This document shows positions 8,411-16,918 of a stretch of 34,490 nucleotides of DNA, one piece after another. The DNA comes from Spirochaetes bacterium RBG_13_51_14 (GTDB taxonomy: Bacteria > Spirochaetota > UBA4802 > UBA5550): the NCBI GenBank assembly GCA_001829455.1, contig MIBH01000056.1:7051-41540 (forward strand). The letters are read 5' to 3'. The notes under the pieces are model-generated. The model was not told the DNA's origin. It searched no databases and was given only the letters and a program-made list of their open reading frames with translations. The stretch's first letter is position 1. The number at the start of each line of letters is the position of its first letter. The position numbers and the translations under genes were made by a program.

Positions 8411-8933
8411 CGACGTTACCTGCCGTCAATCAGTATCAGTTACGATTTATAAATGTTAAATATCCCACTACCTGCCAGATATAGAGATGAAAATTCCCCA
8501 CTGGAAGCTCTCGGTGCTGATAGACCGGCTTTACGCCAAACGGAGCGGTGTATTTTTGTTATAAGTTAAAGAAAATTACGCAACAGAACTGTGGGTCATC
8601 CACCCCGGCTTGGACACAAGCTTTGCTCATAAAAATTTTACCAAGGTTTAAAGAGTGATGCGAGATAAATATATTTTATATTTTTATAAGCCAATTTTTG
8701 ACAAAAAAATCATATTAGTCAACAAAAAAACAATAGATTATTGACAAATGATATAAGGTAGACGCAAAATTTAATGTATTTATGGTCATGATATCCATCT
8801 GCATGCCAACGATGGTGGGTAATGGCGCCATTTCCAAAACTACATGGATGTAGGTTTTGGGACGCACTCCAGGGCAATCATCCCAATTTGATTTTTTAGA
8901 GTTTTCCTAATAAAAATGAGAGGGATAATTTCA
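8411..8933 (+). other. 523-base intergenic region, no gene recognised
   Basis: This separates the divergent dikinase and amidotransferase genes. Composition falls abruptly from GC-rich to AT-rich at about 8.55 kb, which marks the left edge of the AT-rich block carrying the amidotransferase. I found no RNA gene, no convincing repeat and no complete promoter. TTGACA hexamers occur near 8698 and 8742, but neither has a good -10 at 16-18 bases. The ribosome site of the amidotransferase (GAGAGG) lies at the right end. Confidence 0.5.
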
Positions 8934-10106
8934 ATGAACGAGATAAGAAGATGTTCAAAATGCATTCTACCTGCAAATTTCAGAAATATATATTTTGATA
9001 AAAATAATACATGCAATTATTGTAACACCTATGATTTGTTAAAAGATAAGCTCTGTAACTATGATTATTTAAAAAAGCTCCTTATCGAGAGATTTGATTC
9101 GGTTCGGGGTAAATATGAATACGATTGTCTGGTAGGAATCAGCGGAGGGAAGGACAGTTGCTATATCGCATATACATTAGTAAAAGATTATAACTTACGC
9201 GTGCTGACGTTCACCTATAATAATGGCTTTTTAAGCGATTACGCAAAACGCAATATCGATCTGGTCATTAAAAAGCTGAAATTGGATCATTTCTATTATT
9301 CGGTAGATTGGAGCATTCATGGAAAATTTTATAAGAGCGCTATTGAAAAGTTAGGTCTGCCGTGTCTGGGTTGTTCCTACCTTGGCGGCATTCTGATGAA
9401 CAAACTTGCATACGAAAGGAGAATTCCATTTTTTGTTCATGGGCGATCGCGCGCGCAGATGTTTAAAGAACTTGCTCCCGGTTCTCTCGATGCATTCGTA
9501 CCTTTTATTAAATGCAATATTTCCCCATATAACATACATAATGTGAAAAATGCTGGAAGTGATGCTCTGGCTATGGCATTTAAACTTTTAAACAGGGTGA
9601 TCCCTGATGAAGCGCATAAGAAAAAGATTATAGAGAATTTTTTCCCGGATTTACATAGTTATTTCAATGATGCGCAAATTCCTGAATTTCTTGCTTTTTT
9701 TCTCTATGAACAATATGATGAAAAGAAAATGATGGATATACTTGAGAGAGAACTCGGATGGAAACGCCCCGATTCGACGGATATTTTAGGTCATCAGGAC
9801 TGTATAATTCATGACGCTGCAATACATTTGAATTATCAAGTTCTTGGTTATCCCCTTTTAGCGCAAGAATTAAGTGTCATGGTTCGCGAGAATGACTTAA
9901 CGAGGGAGGAAGCGATGAAAAGGTTGTATAACGAGGAAGCGTTATACAATTATCCTAAAGGACCGATGAATGAATTGTGCAAACGAACTGATATCGATGA
10001 AGCTGATATCAATAAAATAATAAAAAGGAACAGAAAGAAACATAAATTAATGCGGTTACTGATTAGAATTAAATATTTTATTAAAAAGCCAATATTAGAA
10101 ATCTAG
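8934..10106 (+). CDS. N-acetyl sugar amidotransferase (WbpG/PseA-like PP-loop enzyme)
   Basis: About 390 residues. An N-terminal CSKC (C7, C10) and CNYC (C27, C30) pair looks like a small zinc knuckle. It is followed by the PP-loop SGGKDS at about 70-75, which adenylates the substrate. This arrangement is typical of N-acetyl sugar amidotransferases, which convert a UDP-N-acetyl sugar to an acetamidino sugar for LPS O-antigen or flagellin glycans, normally with HisH- and HisF-like partners supplying ammonia. No such partners are in the window. The ATG at 8934 is preferred over 8916 because GAGAGG lies 9-10 bases upstream. The gene is markedly more AT-rich than its neighbours, uses many AAA/AAT/ATA codons and is flanked by gene-free DNA on both sides, which suggests horizontal acquisition. 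Surface polysaccharide modification is the most likely role. Confidence 0.85.
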   Translation: MNEIRRCSKCILPANFRNIYFDKNNTCNYCNTYDLLKDKLCNYDYLKKLLIERFDSVRGKYEYDCLVGISGGKDSCYIAYTLVKDYNLRVLTFTYNNGFLSDYAKRNIDLVIKKLKLDHFYYSVDWSIHGKFYKSAIEKLGLPCLGCSYLGGILMNKLAYERRIPFFVHGRSRAQMFKELAPGSLDAFVPFIKCNISPYNIHNVKNAGSDALAMAFKLLNRVIPDEAHKKKIIENFFPDLHSYFNDAQIPEFLAFFLYEQYDEKKMMDILERELGWKRPDSTDILGHQDCIIHDAAIHLNYQVLGYPLLAQELSVMVRENDLTREEAMKRLYNEEALYNYPKGPMNELCKRTDIDEADINKIIKRNRKKHKLMRLLIRIKYFIKKPILEI

Positions 10107-10363
10107 TTATTACACATGGCGCAGCGTAGATGTGAATAACAAATAAATTATAAACGTGATATCATGGTGGCGGCCGTGGCAGCCGCCCGGGCATCACAAG
10201 TCACTATCACGGTGATCAGGAGATTTCCGCAGGCGACCGCTTTCCAGAACAACCCGGCACCAGTAAAAAAACCGGAGTCCGATATTTAACTTTACAATAA
10301 TAACATGCCGGTTAAAGTAGTGTACCGGGTCAATGTCCCGATTTCATCATATGAGTGCGCGTA

Positions 10364-11854
10364 ATGTTTGATTCGTCCATTCTGGCAAAACAGTTCGACC
10401 GGGGAGAAGAGGTATACATCAGCTTTCAGTATATCAGCAAGGAGGTTGAGATTGACATCAATTCACTTCTCGCCAAAGTACTGTCGCGTTTTGACATCGG
10501 ATACCTGTACGATACCTTTGAATCCATTTTGCGCGAACTGATACAGAACGCGGTCAAGGCGAACATTAAGCGGGTCTGGTTTGAGAGCCAGAATCTCGAT
10601 ATTGATGGCGAAGGGGATTACCGGACCGGCATGAAGAAATTCAAGGAAGTCGCCTATCATCCCGAGCTGATGAAAGAGAAGCTGCTGGAAAGCCCGTATC
10701 GCATTATTGTAAAACTACGGCGGCGGGAGCAGGGGATCGATATCGATATCATCAACAACGCGCGGATCGTACCCGGCGAAATGGGCAGGATTCAGAACCG
10801 GCTTAAAAAGGCCGCGGAATGTAAGAATTTCGCCGAGGCGTATGAGAATATGTATGATTCATCGGAAGGGGCGGGCCTGGGGATCATCCTGTCGGTGATG
10901 CTGCTTAAAAACGCCGGACTTGACATGGATCTGTTCAGGATTATTTTCGAGCATGATTCGTTGAAAATTTCACTCATGATTCCATGGGTCCTGAAAAACT
11001 TTGAAATTACTTCCACCATAAAAGAGAGAATACTTGAAGACGTTAATTCGCTGCCCACCTTTCCGGAAAATATACTAGAATTACAGACCCTCTGCAACAA
11101 TCCTGAAACGACTATTGAGGCGATATCCGCAAAAATCAGCCTTGATCCGTCGCTGACTGCCGATGTCCTTAAGCTATCCAATTCAGCAGGATTCATCACC
11201 GGGAAGCGGATCAGGAAGATCAACGAGGCGGTCATGATCATCGGGCTGAAAAACCTGAACTCAATCCTTATTGCAGCGTCTTCGCGGAAGATCCTTGACA
11301 AGCGGTACCGGAAGTTCGAGCAGGTGTGGGAGCATTGCAATAGGACTGCTTACTACGCGCGGAACATTGCGCTGGAGAAGGGGTATTCGTATATCGCCGA
11401 CAGCGCATTCATATCCGGGCTTCTGCATGATATCGGTAAGATCGTACTCCTGTCCACGGATATTGGCCTCGTGAACCAGATATCGGAGATCGTAAAAAAC
11501 CGGAAGATCAGGACTACCGCCATTCTGGAGGAGATAACTATCGGCATAAGCCACTCGACCATCGGCGCGCTCATCGCCGAGACGTGGAACTTCCCCGAGG
11601 ATCTCGTCGAGGCCATCAGATACCATCACGCGCCCCTGAATCCCGAAATTCGTAATAGTGACCTGGTCATGATTGCATACCTGGCCAACCAGATGAGCAA
11701 CATGGAGTCGAAAGATACGGACCTGCTTTTTATCGAATCGGAGGTGCTCGAGGCATTCGGAATCGGCTCACGGGCTGACTATGATGAATTTTACCGCCGA
11801 CTCAGGAATCGCTACAACAGCCATCACCAGTTTTTAAAGAAAAGCGCGCCATGA
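10364..11854 (+). CDS. HATPase-HDOD signalling protein
   Basis: About 496 residues. The N-terminal 200 resemble a GHKL ATPase: an N-box ELIQNAVKAN at about 58-67 and a G-box GAGLGIILS at about 169-177. No histidine phosphoacceptor helix, sensor or receiver domain is visible. An HDOD domain follows (about 220-430), with LPTFPENILELQTLCNNP near its start and an HD-like LLHDIGKI at about 354-361. HDOD proteins act in signalling, often linked to c-di-GMP or chemotaxis. Combined with a nucleotide-binding domain they are probably stress or motility regulators. The start is uncertain: GTG at 10355 or ATG at 10364. The 258 bases upstream hold a short GC hairpin (10169-10187) and no clear promoter. 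Its TGA lies within the next gene's ATGA, so the two are translationally coupled. Confidence 0.85.
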   Translation: MFDSSILAKQFDRGEEVYISFQYISKEVEIDINSLLAKVLSRFDIGYLYDTFESILRELIQNAVKANIKRVWFESQNLDIDGEGDYRTGMKKFKEVAYHPELMKEKLLESPYRIIVKLRRREQGIDIDIINNARIVPGEMGRIQNRLKKAAECKNFAEAYENMYDSSEGAGLGIILSVMLLKNAGLDMDLFRIIFEHDSLKISLMIPWVLKNFEITSTIKERILEDVNSLPTFPENILELQTLCNNPETTIEAISAKISLDPSLTADVLKLSNSAGFITGKRIRKINEAVMIIGLKNLNSILIAASSRKILDKRYRKFEQVWEHCNRTAYYARNIALEKGYSYIADSAFISGLLHDIGKIVLLSTDIGLVNQISEIVKNRKIRTTAILEEITIGISHSTIGALIAETWNFPEDLVEAIRYHHAPLNPEIRNSDLVMIAYLANQMSNMESKDTDLLFIESEVLEAFGIGSRADYDEFYRRLRNRYNSHHQFLKKSAP

Positions 11855-13578
11855 GCATGTATATCCTTAAAGAGACACCCGGTGGCAAGCAAACACTGGT
11901 GTATAAAAATTCCCGCGAGGTTCGAATCCACTCCGCCTATGACCCGGTCCGGGAAGCCGAGCGAGCGGTCGAGGGCTTCACCATCGGCCGGGCTTCGGTG
12001 ATTGCCGTTTCGGGTGTCGGCCTCGGGTATCATATTGAATGCCTGAAGCGCAAGTTTCCCGGCATGCCGATTGTCGCGGCAGAGCGTGATGCCGAGGTGG
12101 TGGCCATCGCCCGGAAGGTCTGCCCGCGCCACCTGGACGGAGTGGCCGTGATTACCACCGGAGCCGAGCTTTCGGCGGTTTTCGAGGAGGTGGACATCAC
12201 CGGTTTTCGCGGCATCGCTCATTACATCCACCGCCCCTCCTATCAGATCCATCGGGAATTTTACGATGGTGTCATGCGTGAGATGAGCCAATATATTTCA
12301 TCGAAAATAAGCGATCTGCTCACGCGGTTCGAGTTCGAGGAACGCTGGGTTGAAAATATTCTGCATAACATCCACCATCTGTTCACATCGATCAGGGTGC
12401 TGCAGCTTTTCGGGAAGTTCCCGGGCTGTCCCGGCGTAATCGTGTCAGCGGGCCCGAGCCTGCGAAAGAACCTCTATCTCCTAGGCCAGATGCGGGAGCG
12501 GGCGCTCATCGTCGCGGTGGACACCGCGGCGCGGGTTCTCCAGAAAAAGAATTTCGTTCCGCACATCATTATGACTCTTGACGCGCAGAAATACAGCCTC
12601 AAGCATTTTCTAGGACTCCATGCCGGCGGAGCGGCGCTCCTGGCGGACCTGGTGTGCTATCCGCCGGTGGTGCGCTCATACTGCGGATGGAAGATATTGA
12701 GCGCCACGTCGAAGTACTATACCGCCGCTGACGGAAGGCTGTCGCGTGAAACAACGCCGCTCATGGGATGGATCGAGAAACATGTGGAACCGATCGGCGA
12801 CATCCAGTCGGGCGGTTCCGTGGCCACGAGCGCCTTTGATCTCCTCCTGAACATGGGGTGCAGCCCCATTATCCTGGTCGGGCAGGACCTGGCCTATACC
12901 GGAAGGGAGATACATTGCAGCGGCACCTATCACAATGATGAGTGGCTTCCCCGGACGTCGCGGCTCCATGGCCTGGACACTATCAACCAGAACATTGTGA
13001 GGAAGCGCAAGATCAAATATGTCCCAGCTTATGGCGGTATGGGGCTGGTCATCTCTGATTTCGTGTTTGACCTATACCGCGGCTGGTTTGAGGATTCGGC
13101 CCGCAAGGTGAGCGTTCCGGTAATCAACGCTACTGAAGGCGGCGCCCGCATCTCAAATACCGATGAGCGCTCCCTGTTGTCGCTCATTGATCAGTATGCT
13201 GTCCTGACCCCTTCGCCAGCCGCGGTACTTGAGCGGACTCTCTCGGCAGTGAAGCGGGAAAAGCCGGACCGCCTGGTAAAAGCTATGCGGGACGCCATAG
13301 CCGACCTGGAGTGCGTCCGCGAGGCAGCGTCACGCTCTATTCCCGAGCGGGACCGGTCAACCGCGGTTGAAGAGCTGGTCAACGGCGGTGACATGCGGCT
13401 CATCATGCAGCCCTATCTCCGCAGGGCTCGTACCTTCCTGGCCCGGTACCCCGCCGGACCGGAAGAAGGGGAGCGACGCATGCTTGCCGAAATTCGATCC
13501 GCGGCGGAGCGTCTTATTCCCGCCCTGGAGGAGGGCGTCCGCAATCTCCTCAACCCGGTGACGGTTAACCATGGCTGA
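11851..13578 (+). CDS. MptE-like (DUF115) protein, motility-associated-factor glycosyltransferase family
   Basis: 575 residues, cytoplasmic. The central domain is the DUF115/MptE-like fold: VIVSAGPSLRKNLYLLGQ from about residue 196, IVAVDTAARVLQ, PHIIMTLDAQ, GGSVATSAFDLLLNMGC and IILVGQDLAYTGREIHCSGT. In Maf proteins this domain transfers nonulosonic acids (pseudaminic or legionaminic acid) onto flagellin; in archaea MptE is a 6-hydroxymethylpterin pyrophosphokinase. The N-terminal region of about 180 residues resembles the Maf N-terminal domain. It starts inside the stop of the HATPase-HDOD gene (ATGA overlap). A sugar-transfer role fits loosely with the acetamidino-sugar enzyme about 2 kb upstream. 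No flagellin gene lies nearby. Confidence 0.85.
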   Translation: MSMYILKETPGGKQTLVYKNSREVRIHSAYDPVREAERAVEGFTIGRASVIAVSGVGLGYHIECLKRKFPGMPIVAAERDAEVVAIARKVCPRHLDGVAVITTGAELSAVFEEVDITGFRGIAHYIHRPSYQIHREFYDGVMREMSQYISSKISDLLTRFEFEERWVENILHNIHHLFTSIRVLQLFGKFPGCPGVIVSAGPSLRKNLYLLGQMRERALIVAVDTAARVLQKKNFVPHIIMTLDAQKYSLKHFLGLHAGGAALLADLVCYPPVVRSYCGWKILSATSKYYTAADGRLSRETTPLMGWIEKHVEPIGDIQSGGSVATSAFDLLLNMGCSPIILVGQDLAYTGREIHCSGTYHNDEWLPRTSRLHGLDTINQNIVRKRKIKYVPAYGGMGLVISDFVFDLYRGWFEDSARKVSVPVINATEGGARISNTDERSLLSLIDQYAVLTPSPAAVLERTLSAVKREKPDRLVKAMRDAIADLECVREAASRSIPERDRSTAVEELVNGGDMRLIMQPYLRRARTFLARYPAGPEEGERRMLAEIRSAAERLIPALEEGVRNLLNPVTVNHG

Positions 13579-13786
13579 GGCGGGGAAATAGAATTAATTG
13601 GATTCCAAAACGGCTTTACCATAATGGAGCGGGATAACCGAGAGTCCGTGATCCGGTGCAGGCTTGGCGGGTCCAGTCCCGGAACTAAAGAATTTATATC
13701 AAGGAAACCGATAATTCAATTGATACCGATAACTATCAGGATTCGTGATAATGAGTCCCAGTCATAACCATTACAGGAATTACTTC

Positions 13787-14629
13787 ATGTTTAAGCGATT
13801 TTCGATGATGGCGACACTCATCGCTCTTTCCATGATACAGTCCCAAGCCGACGTGAAACAACAGCCCCCGGATTCAGTAGACTGGAGCAGGGGGGTCATC
13901 GTCGCGTACGGGACCGTGCGGGTGGATATAAGTGAACAGGGACGGCCGATGGATGGCGATAGCGGGACCGTCATTTCCTTAAACCGGGGCAGGGTGGCGG
14001 CGTACCGCAAGGCGCGCGAGCGCGCCATCGAGAATATGACCCGTCTGGTAAAGGGAATACGGGTCGATTCCGATACCATGATGTCTGATCTGCTGGATCG
14101 GAGCGACGTGGTCCAGACACGGATTGTCTCCATCATCAGCGGGAGGGTAAAAATTCTCGAATATCCGATTGATTTCGCCATTTCGGGTTGCCGAGCCGAG
14201 CTTTCCATCGGGGATATTCTTCCCGCGGTGCCCTACACCTATCCGGGGGATGAATTCCCCGCCCGGATCGATAATCCTATCCCGACCGATTACACGAGCC
14301 TCATTGTCGAAGCACGGGGCATTCCGGTCGAACCGATGATCCTTCCGTCTATCTTCAATGAAGAGGGGCTTGAGGTGTACGGCCGGTTTTACGTGGACAT
14401 ACGGCATGCATCAAAGTTCGGTATCGTCGCCTATGCCCATAACGAGGATGAGGCTATGAAGATCCGCTCGGCTGGCGGTCATCCCTATTATGCCGTGGCT
14501 GTCAAGGCAATGAAGGGATGCCCGGTTCTGGGGGAACGTGATATCCGCAAGATATTCAGCAGCGGCAAAACGGTTGAGAGTCTGAAAAAATGTCGGGTGA
14601 TTTTTATTATTGATAAAATAAAGGAATGA
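13787..14629 (+). CDS. Secreted LPP20/FlgT-like envelope protein
   Basis: About 280 residues. The ATG at 13787 gives a normal signal peptide (MFKRFSMMATLIALSMIQSQA) and has AGGA 8 bases upstream; upstream starts at 13745 or 13751 would precede it with a polar extension. The mature part contains an alanine/arginine-rich helix (RVAAYRKARERAIENMTRLV) followed by beta structure. This is typical of LPP20/FlgT-N domains, found in outer-membrane lipoproteins and flagellar T-ring proteins. No lipobox Cys is visible, so it is probably periplasmic rather than a lipoprotein. It lies 208 bases after the MptE-like gene. The exact role is unknown. Confidence 0.65.
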   Translation: MFKRFSMMATLIALSMIQSQADVKQQPPDSVDWSRGVIVAYGTVRVDISEQGRPMDGDSGTVISLNRGRVAAYRKARERAIENMTRLVKGIRVDSDTMMSDLLDRSDVVQTRIVSIISGRVKILEYPIDFAISGCRAELSIGDILPAVPYTYPGDEFPARIDNPIPTDYTSLIVEARGIPVEPMILPSIFNEEGLEVYGRFYVDIRHASKFGIVAYAHNEDEAMKIRSAGGHPYYAVAVKAMKGCPVLGERDIRKIFSSGKTVESLKKCRVIFIIDKIKE

Positions 14630-14721
14630 TAGTATATTAATGATCAGGAAGCCGAAGCTCAGCCGTCATTCATTTAAGGCGAGCGTGCTATCCATACGGC
14701 TTTGATGAAGAGGGTTAAGGA

Positions 14722-15426
14722 ATGCGCATGAAGGTTTCTTCACGTTCTGTGAATAACGCCGTATTCGGAATCGACCGGCTCATAAACAGCATACCCATAC
14801 GGACCCAGCAGACGGTTAAAAGTCTCTTCTACCTGGTGTTATTCGGTCTCACCATCGGCGGGGCTGTCTTGGGAGCCATCCAGGGGAAAGACGCCGCCAA
14901 GATAAAGAGTTCACCTATTATCGAGAACACCAATGATGCTTTTGAGATCGACATAAAGCGGGAACGCGAGGGAGGCAACTATGCCTCCATGCTCGATACT
15001 GAAGTGATCAATGAGATGAAGAAGATCGATAAGGACAAGATACAGTTCCCGTCCCGCTCTAACCTTGAGCCCGAAACCGACAGGGGAATCATCGAGCCTG
15101 AATCCCCCCGGAAGGTCAGGCCGTCGCCGGATGTCACGGTCCAGGATCCTCTGTTCGAAGGGGACTACCGGTCGAAGCGGGGCATAGATTCCGATGTGCG
15201 GCCGATCGAGAAGCCCGGCGGGCCGTCTTCAGAGGACCATGAGTCGATTGTTGAATCCGAGAAAAAAGAGATCGAACCGCTTCACAACTGGAAGTCTGAA
15301 GCCGGGTCGGATGCGGAACGGCGCCGCACGCAGGATAAACTGCTGGAAAAGAAAAAGCCAGTCCGGGGCTCCGACATACGGTCTCCCGAACCGGCACATT
15401 ATGATGACGGGATAATCGACAATTGA
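14722..15426 (+). CDS. Single-pass membrane protein with long charged tail, unknown function
   Basis: 234 residues, not recognised. One strongly hydrophobic segment lies at about residues 35-56 (SLFYLVLFGLTIGGAVLGAI), after a basic N-terminus, giving an N-in orientation. The remaining 175 residues are hydrophilic, rich in Glu, Lys, Pro and Ser, and probably disordered, which suggests a periplasmic tether. AGGG lies 7 bases before the ATG at 14722; ATG 14728 is an alternative with AAGGA. The stop overlaps the TTG start of the TPR gene (TTGA), so the two products are probably made together and may interact. The layout recalls envelope-spanning scaffold proteins, but no family can be named. Confidence 0.65.
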   Translation: MRMKVSSRSVNNAVFGIDRLINSIPIRTQQTVKSLFYLVLFGLTIGGAVLGAIQGKDAAKIKSSPIIENTNDAFEIDIKREREGGNYASMLDTEVINEMKKIDKDKIQFPSRSNLEPETDRGIIEPESPRKVRPSPDVTVQDPLFEGDYRSKRGIDSDVRPIEKPGGPSSEDHESIVESEKKEIEPLHNWKSEAGSDAERRRTQDKLLEKKKPVRGSDIRSPEPAHYDDGIIDN

Positions 15427-16394
15427 AACACATGATCGCAACCGTTTTGCTGTTCTCTTTGTGGGCGTGGGCCGGAATCCTCAGGGCCCGGGCAACCGAG
15501 CATGAGCCTGATCTTATCGCCCAGGATTACTCGAAGACCGAAGAAATCATCAATGAGATTCTCACTGAGACGCCGGGCGGTAACACGCCCGATATGAAAA
15601 AGGCGGGGCAGCCCGACGACTCGGCAGCGGAGAAAAGGAAGGGCGGCGCGACGAACGATAGTGCCACCGCAGAAAAAAAAGCCGCGCCCGCTTCAACCTC
15701 CGGCCCGGAGAAAAAGAATTCAACTTCAGGGGAAAAGTCCTCACCCACGGTGACGAGCGAAGAGGCGGTTCTGCTTAAGACGGGCATCGATTTTTTTAAC
15801 AGCGGCCTGTACGAGCACTCACTTAAAAAATTCCAGGAATTGGTCACGAAATATCCGCAGGGGACCTTTAAAGACAGCGCGCGTTTCTGGCTGGGGAAGA
15901 TACAGCTGAGGCTGTACCGGTACGATGATGCGATTAAAGAGTTTTCAGCAGTATCGCCTGATTCGGGCGATTATCCAGCGTCGATCTATTACTCGGGCGA
16001 GAGCTGCCAGATGAAGGGAGACCAGATTTCATCGATAGAATATTACCAGAGGGTATACGCGCAGTTTCCGGTTCATGAGCTCGCTGATAAGGCGCTCCTG
16101 AATATCGGAAGACTCTACATGAACCAGAAAAAAGGGCCGCAGGCCCTTGATTCCGCGGTTAAACTTGTAAAGAATTACAAGGACCGCGATACCGTTGACG
16201 ATGCCTACTACCTGATGGGAAATATTTACGAGAAGGACCCGCTGCTCAAGGACATAGAAATTGCCCGGAAGATTTACCGGCAGTTTATCAAAAATGGCTC
16301 GACCGACGACCGGTTCGGAAAGTCCCCCCTGAAAAAGCGGGTTCAGGAGGATCTTGCCCGTATTGAAAAAATGTACTTCAAGATGGAGCAGTAA
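15423..16394 (+). CDS. Periplasmic TPR protein, YbgF/CpoB- or BamD-like
   Basis: 323 residues. The TTG start at 15423 keeps a positive n-region (MKHMIATVLLFSLWAWAG) before the hydrophobic signal core; ATG 15432 would lose it. Next comes a low-complexity linker of about 85 residues rich in Lys, Ala, Ser and Pro, then tandem TPR units from about residue 118: FFNSGLYEHSLKKFQELV, YPQGTFKDSARFWLGKIQL, SIEYYQRVYAQFPVHELADK and further copies. This repeat phase (YPxGxxxxxAxFWLG) is that of YbgF/CpoB and BamD, which act in Tol-Pal or outer-membrane assembly. There is no lipobox Cys. It overlaps the single-pass membrane protein gene by 4 bases and is 9 bases from the DtxR-family gene. Confidence 0.75.
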   Translation: MKHMIATVLLFSLWAWAGILRARATEHEPDLIAQDYSKTEEIINEILTETPGGNTPDMKKAGQPDDSAAEKRKGGATNDSATAEKKAAPASTSGPEKKNSTSGEKSSPTVTSEEAVLLKTGIDFFNSGLYEHSLKKFQELVTKYPQGTFKDSARFWLGKIQLRLYRYDDAIKEFSAVSPDSGDYPASIYYSGESCQMKGDQISSIEYYQRVYAQFPVHELADKALLNIGRLYMNQKKGPQALDSAVKLVKNYKDRDTVDDAYYLMGNIYEKDPLLKDIEIARKIYRQFIKNGSTDDRFGKSPLKKRVQEDLARIEKMYFKMEQ

Positions 16395-16403
16395 CGGCAG
16401 GCC

Positions 16404-16868
16404 ATGACAGATCAGGGCAAATCAAAATACAGTTACCGGGATACCGGCCTCACCTCCAATATGGAAGACTATATGGAGGCCATCGTGATGCTCTCGGCGA
16501 AGAACAAGGTGGTGCGGGTCAAGGATATCGCCAAAAAGCTGAACATCAAGATGCCCAGCGTGTCCGCCGCGCTCGCCAAACTCAAGGAGATGGAGCTCAT
16601 CGATTACGAGAAGTACGGATACATCGAGCTCACGGAACGTGGCCAGGAAATCGCCGACCGGGTGCTCAAGCGGCACACCTGCCTCATTGAGTTTTTTTCA
16701 AACGTGCTGCAGATTGATTGCGGTATCGCCGACGGCGAAGCCTGCAAAGTTGAGCATGACCTGGCGCCCCAGACCTGCTCGCAGATCCATAAATTCTTAG
16801 ATTTCTACAAGTCAGAAGAAACGGCGGGGAGCGACTGGATCGTTCGTTTAAAGAAATCTCTGAAATAG
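16404..16868 (+). CDS. DtxR/MntR-family metal-dependent repressor
   Basis: 154 residues. The winged helix is clear (VKDIAKKLNIKMPSVSAALA, residues 39-58, and wing YEKYGYIELTERG). Ligand positions can be read against MntR and DtxR: D22 and E25 (MEDYMEAI), H91, then C114, E117 and H118 (ACKVEH). D22 is the MntR-type residue (DtxR has Met there), whereas C114 is the DtxR-type residue (MntR has Glu). The site is therefore mixed, so manganese, iron or zinc cannot be decided by eye. There is no C-terminal SH3-like FeoA domain. It is the last gene of the plus-strand operon. No metal transporter is adjacent, so its targets are probably elsewhere. Confidence 0.85.
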   Translation: MTDQGKSKYSYRDTGLTSNMEDYMEAIVMLSAKNKVVRVKDIAKKLNIKMPSVSAALAKLKEMELIDYEKYGYIELTERGQEIADRVLKRHTCLIEFFSNVLQIDCGIADGEACKVEHDLAPQTCSQIHKFLDFYKSEETAGSDWIVRLKKSLK

Positions 16869-16918
16869 CTTGCTGGCATACAACCGGACAATTCGCGGCG
16901 GGTCGTATGACGATATGA

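Noticed and set aside
8698-8747. Two TTGACA hexamers as promoters of the amidotransferase gene
   Set aside because: Neither has an acceptable -10 at 16-18 bases; the region is AT-rich, so such matches are expected by chance.
10169-10187. GGCGGC/GCCGCC hairpin as a terminator
   Set aside because: It has only a 6-bp stem and no U-run in either direction.
13620-13690. tRNA-like stretch with a GGGTCCAGTCCC arm
   Set aside because: No acceptor stem or anticodon arm can be formed around it, and the T-loop does not fit TTCRANY.
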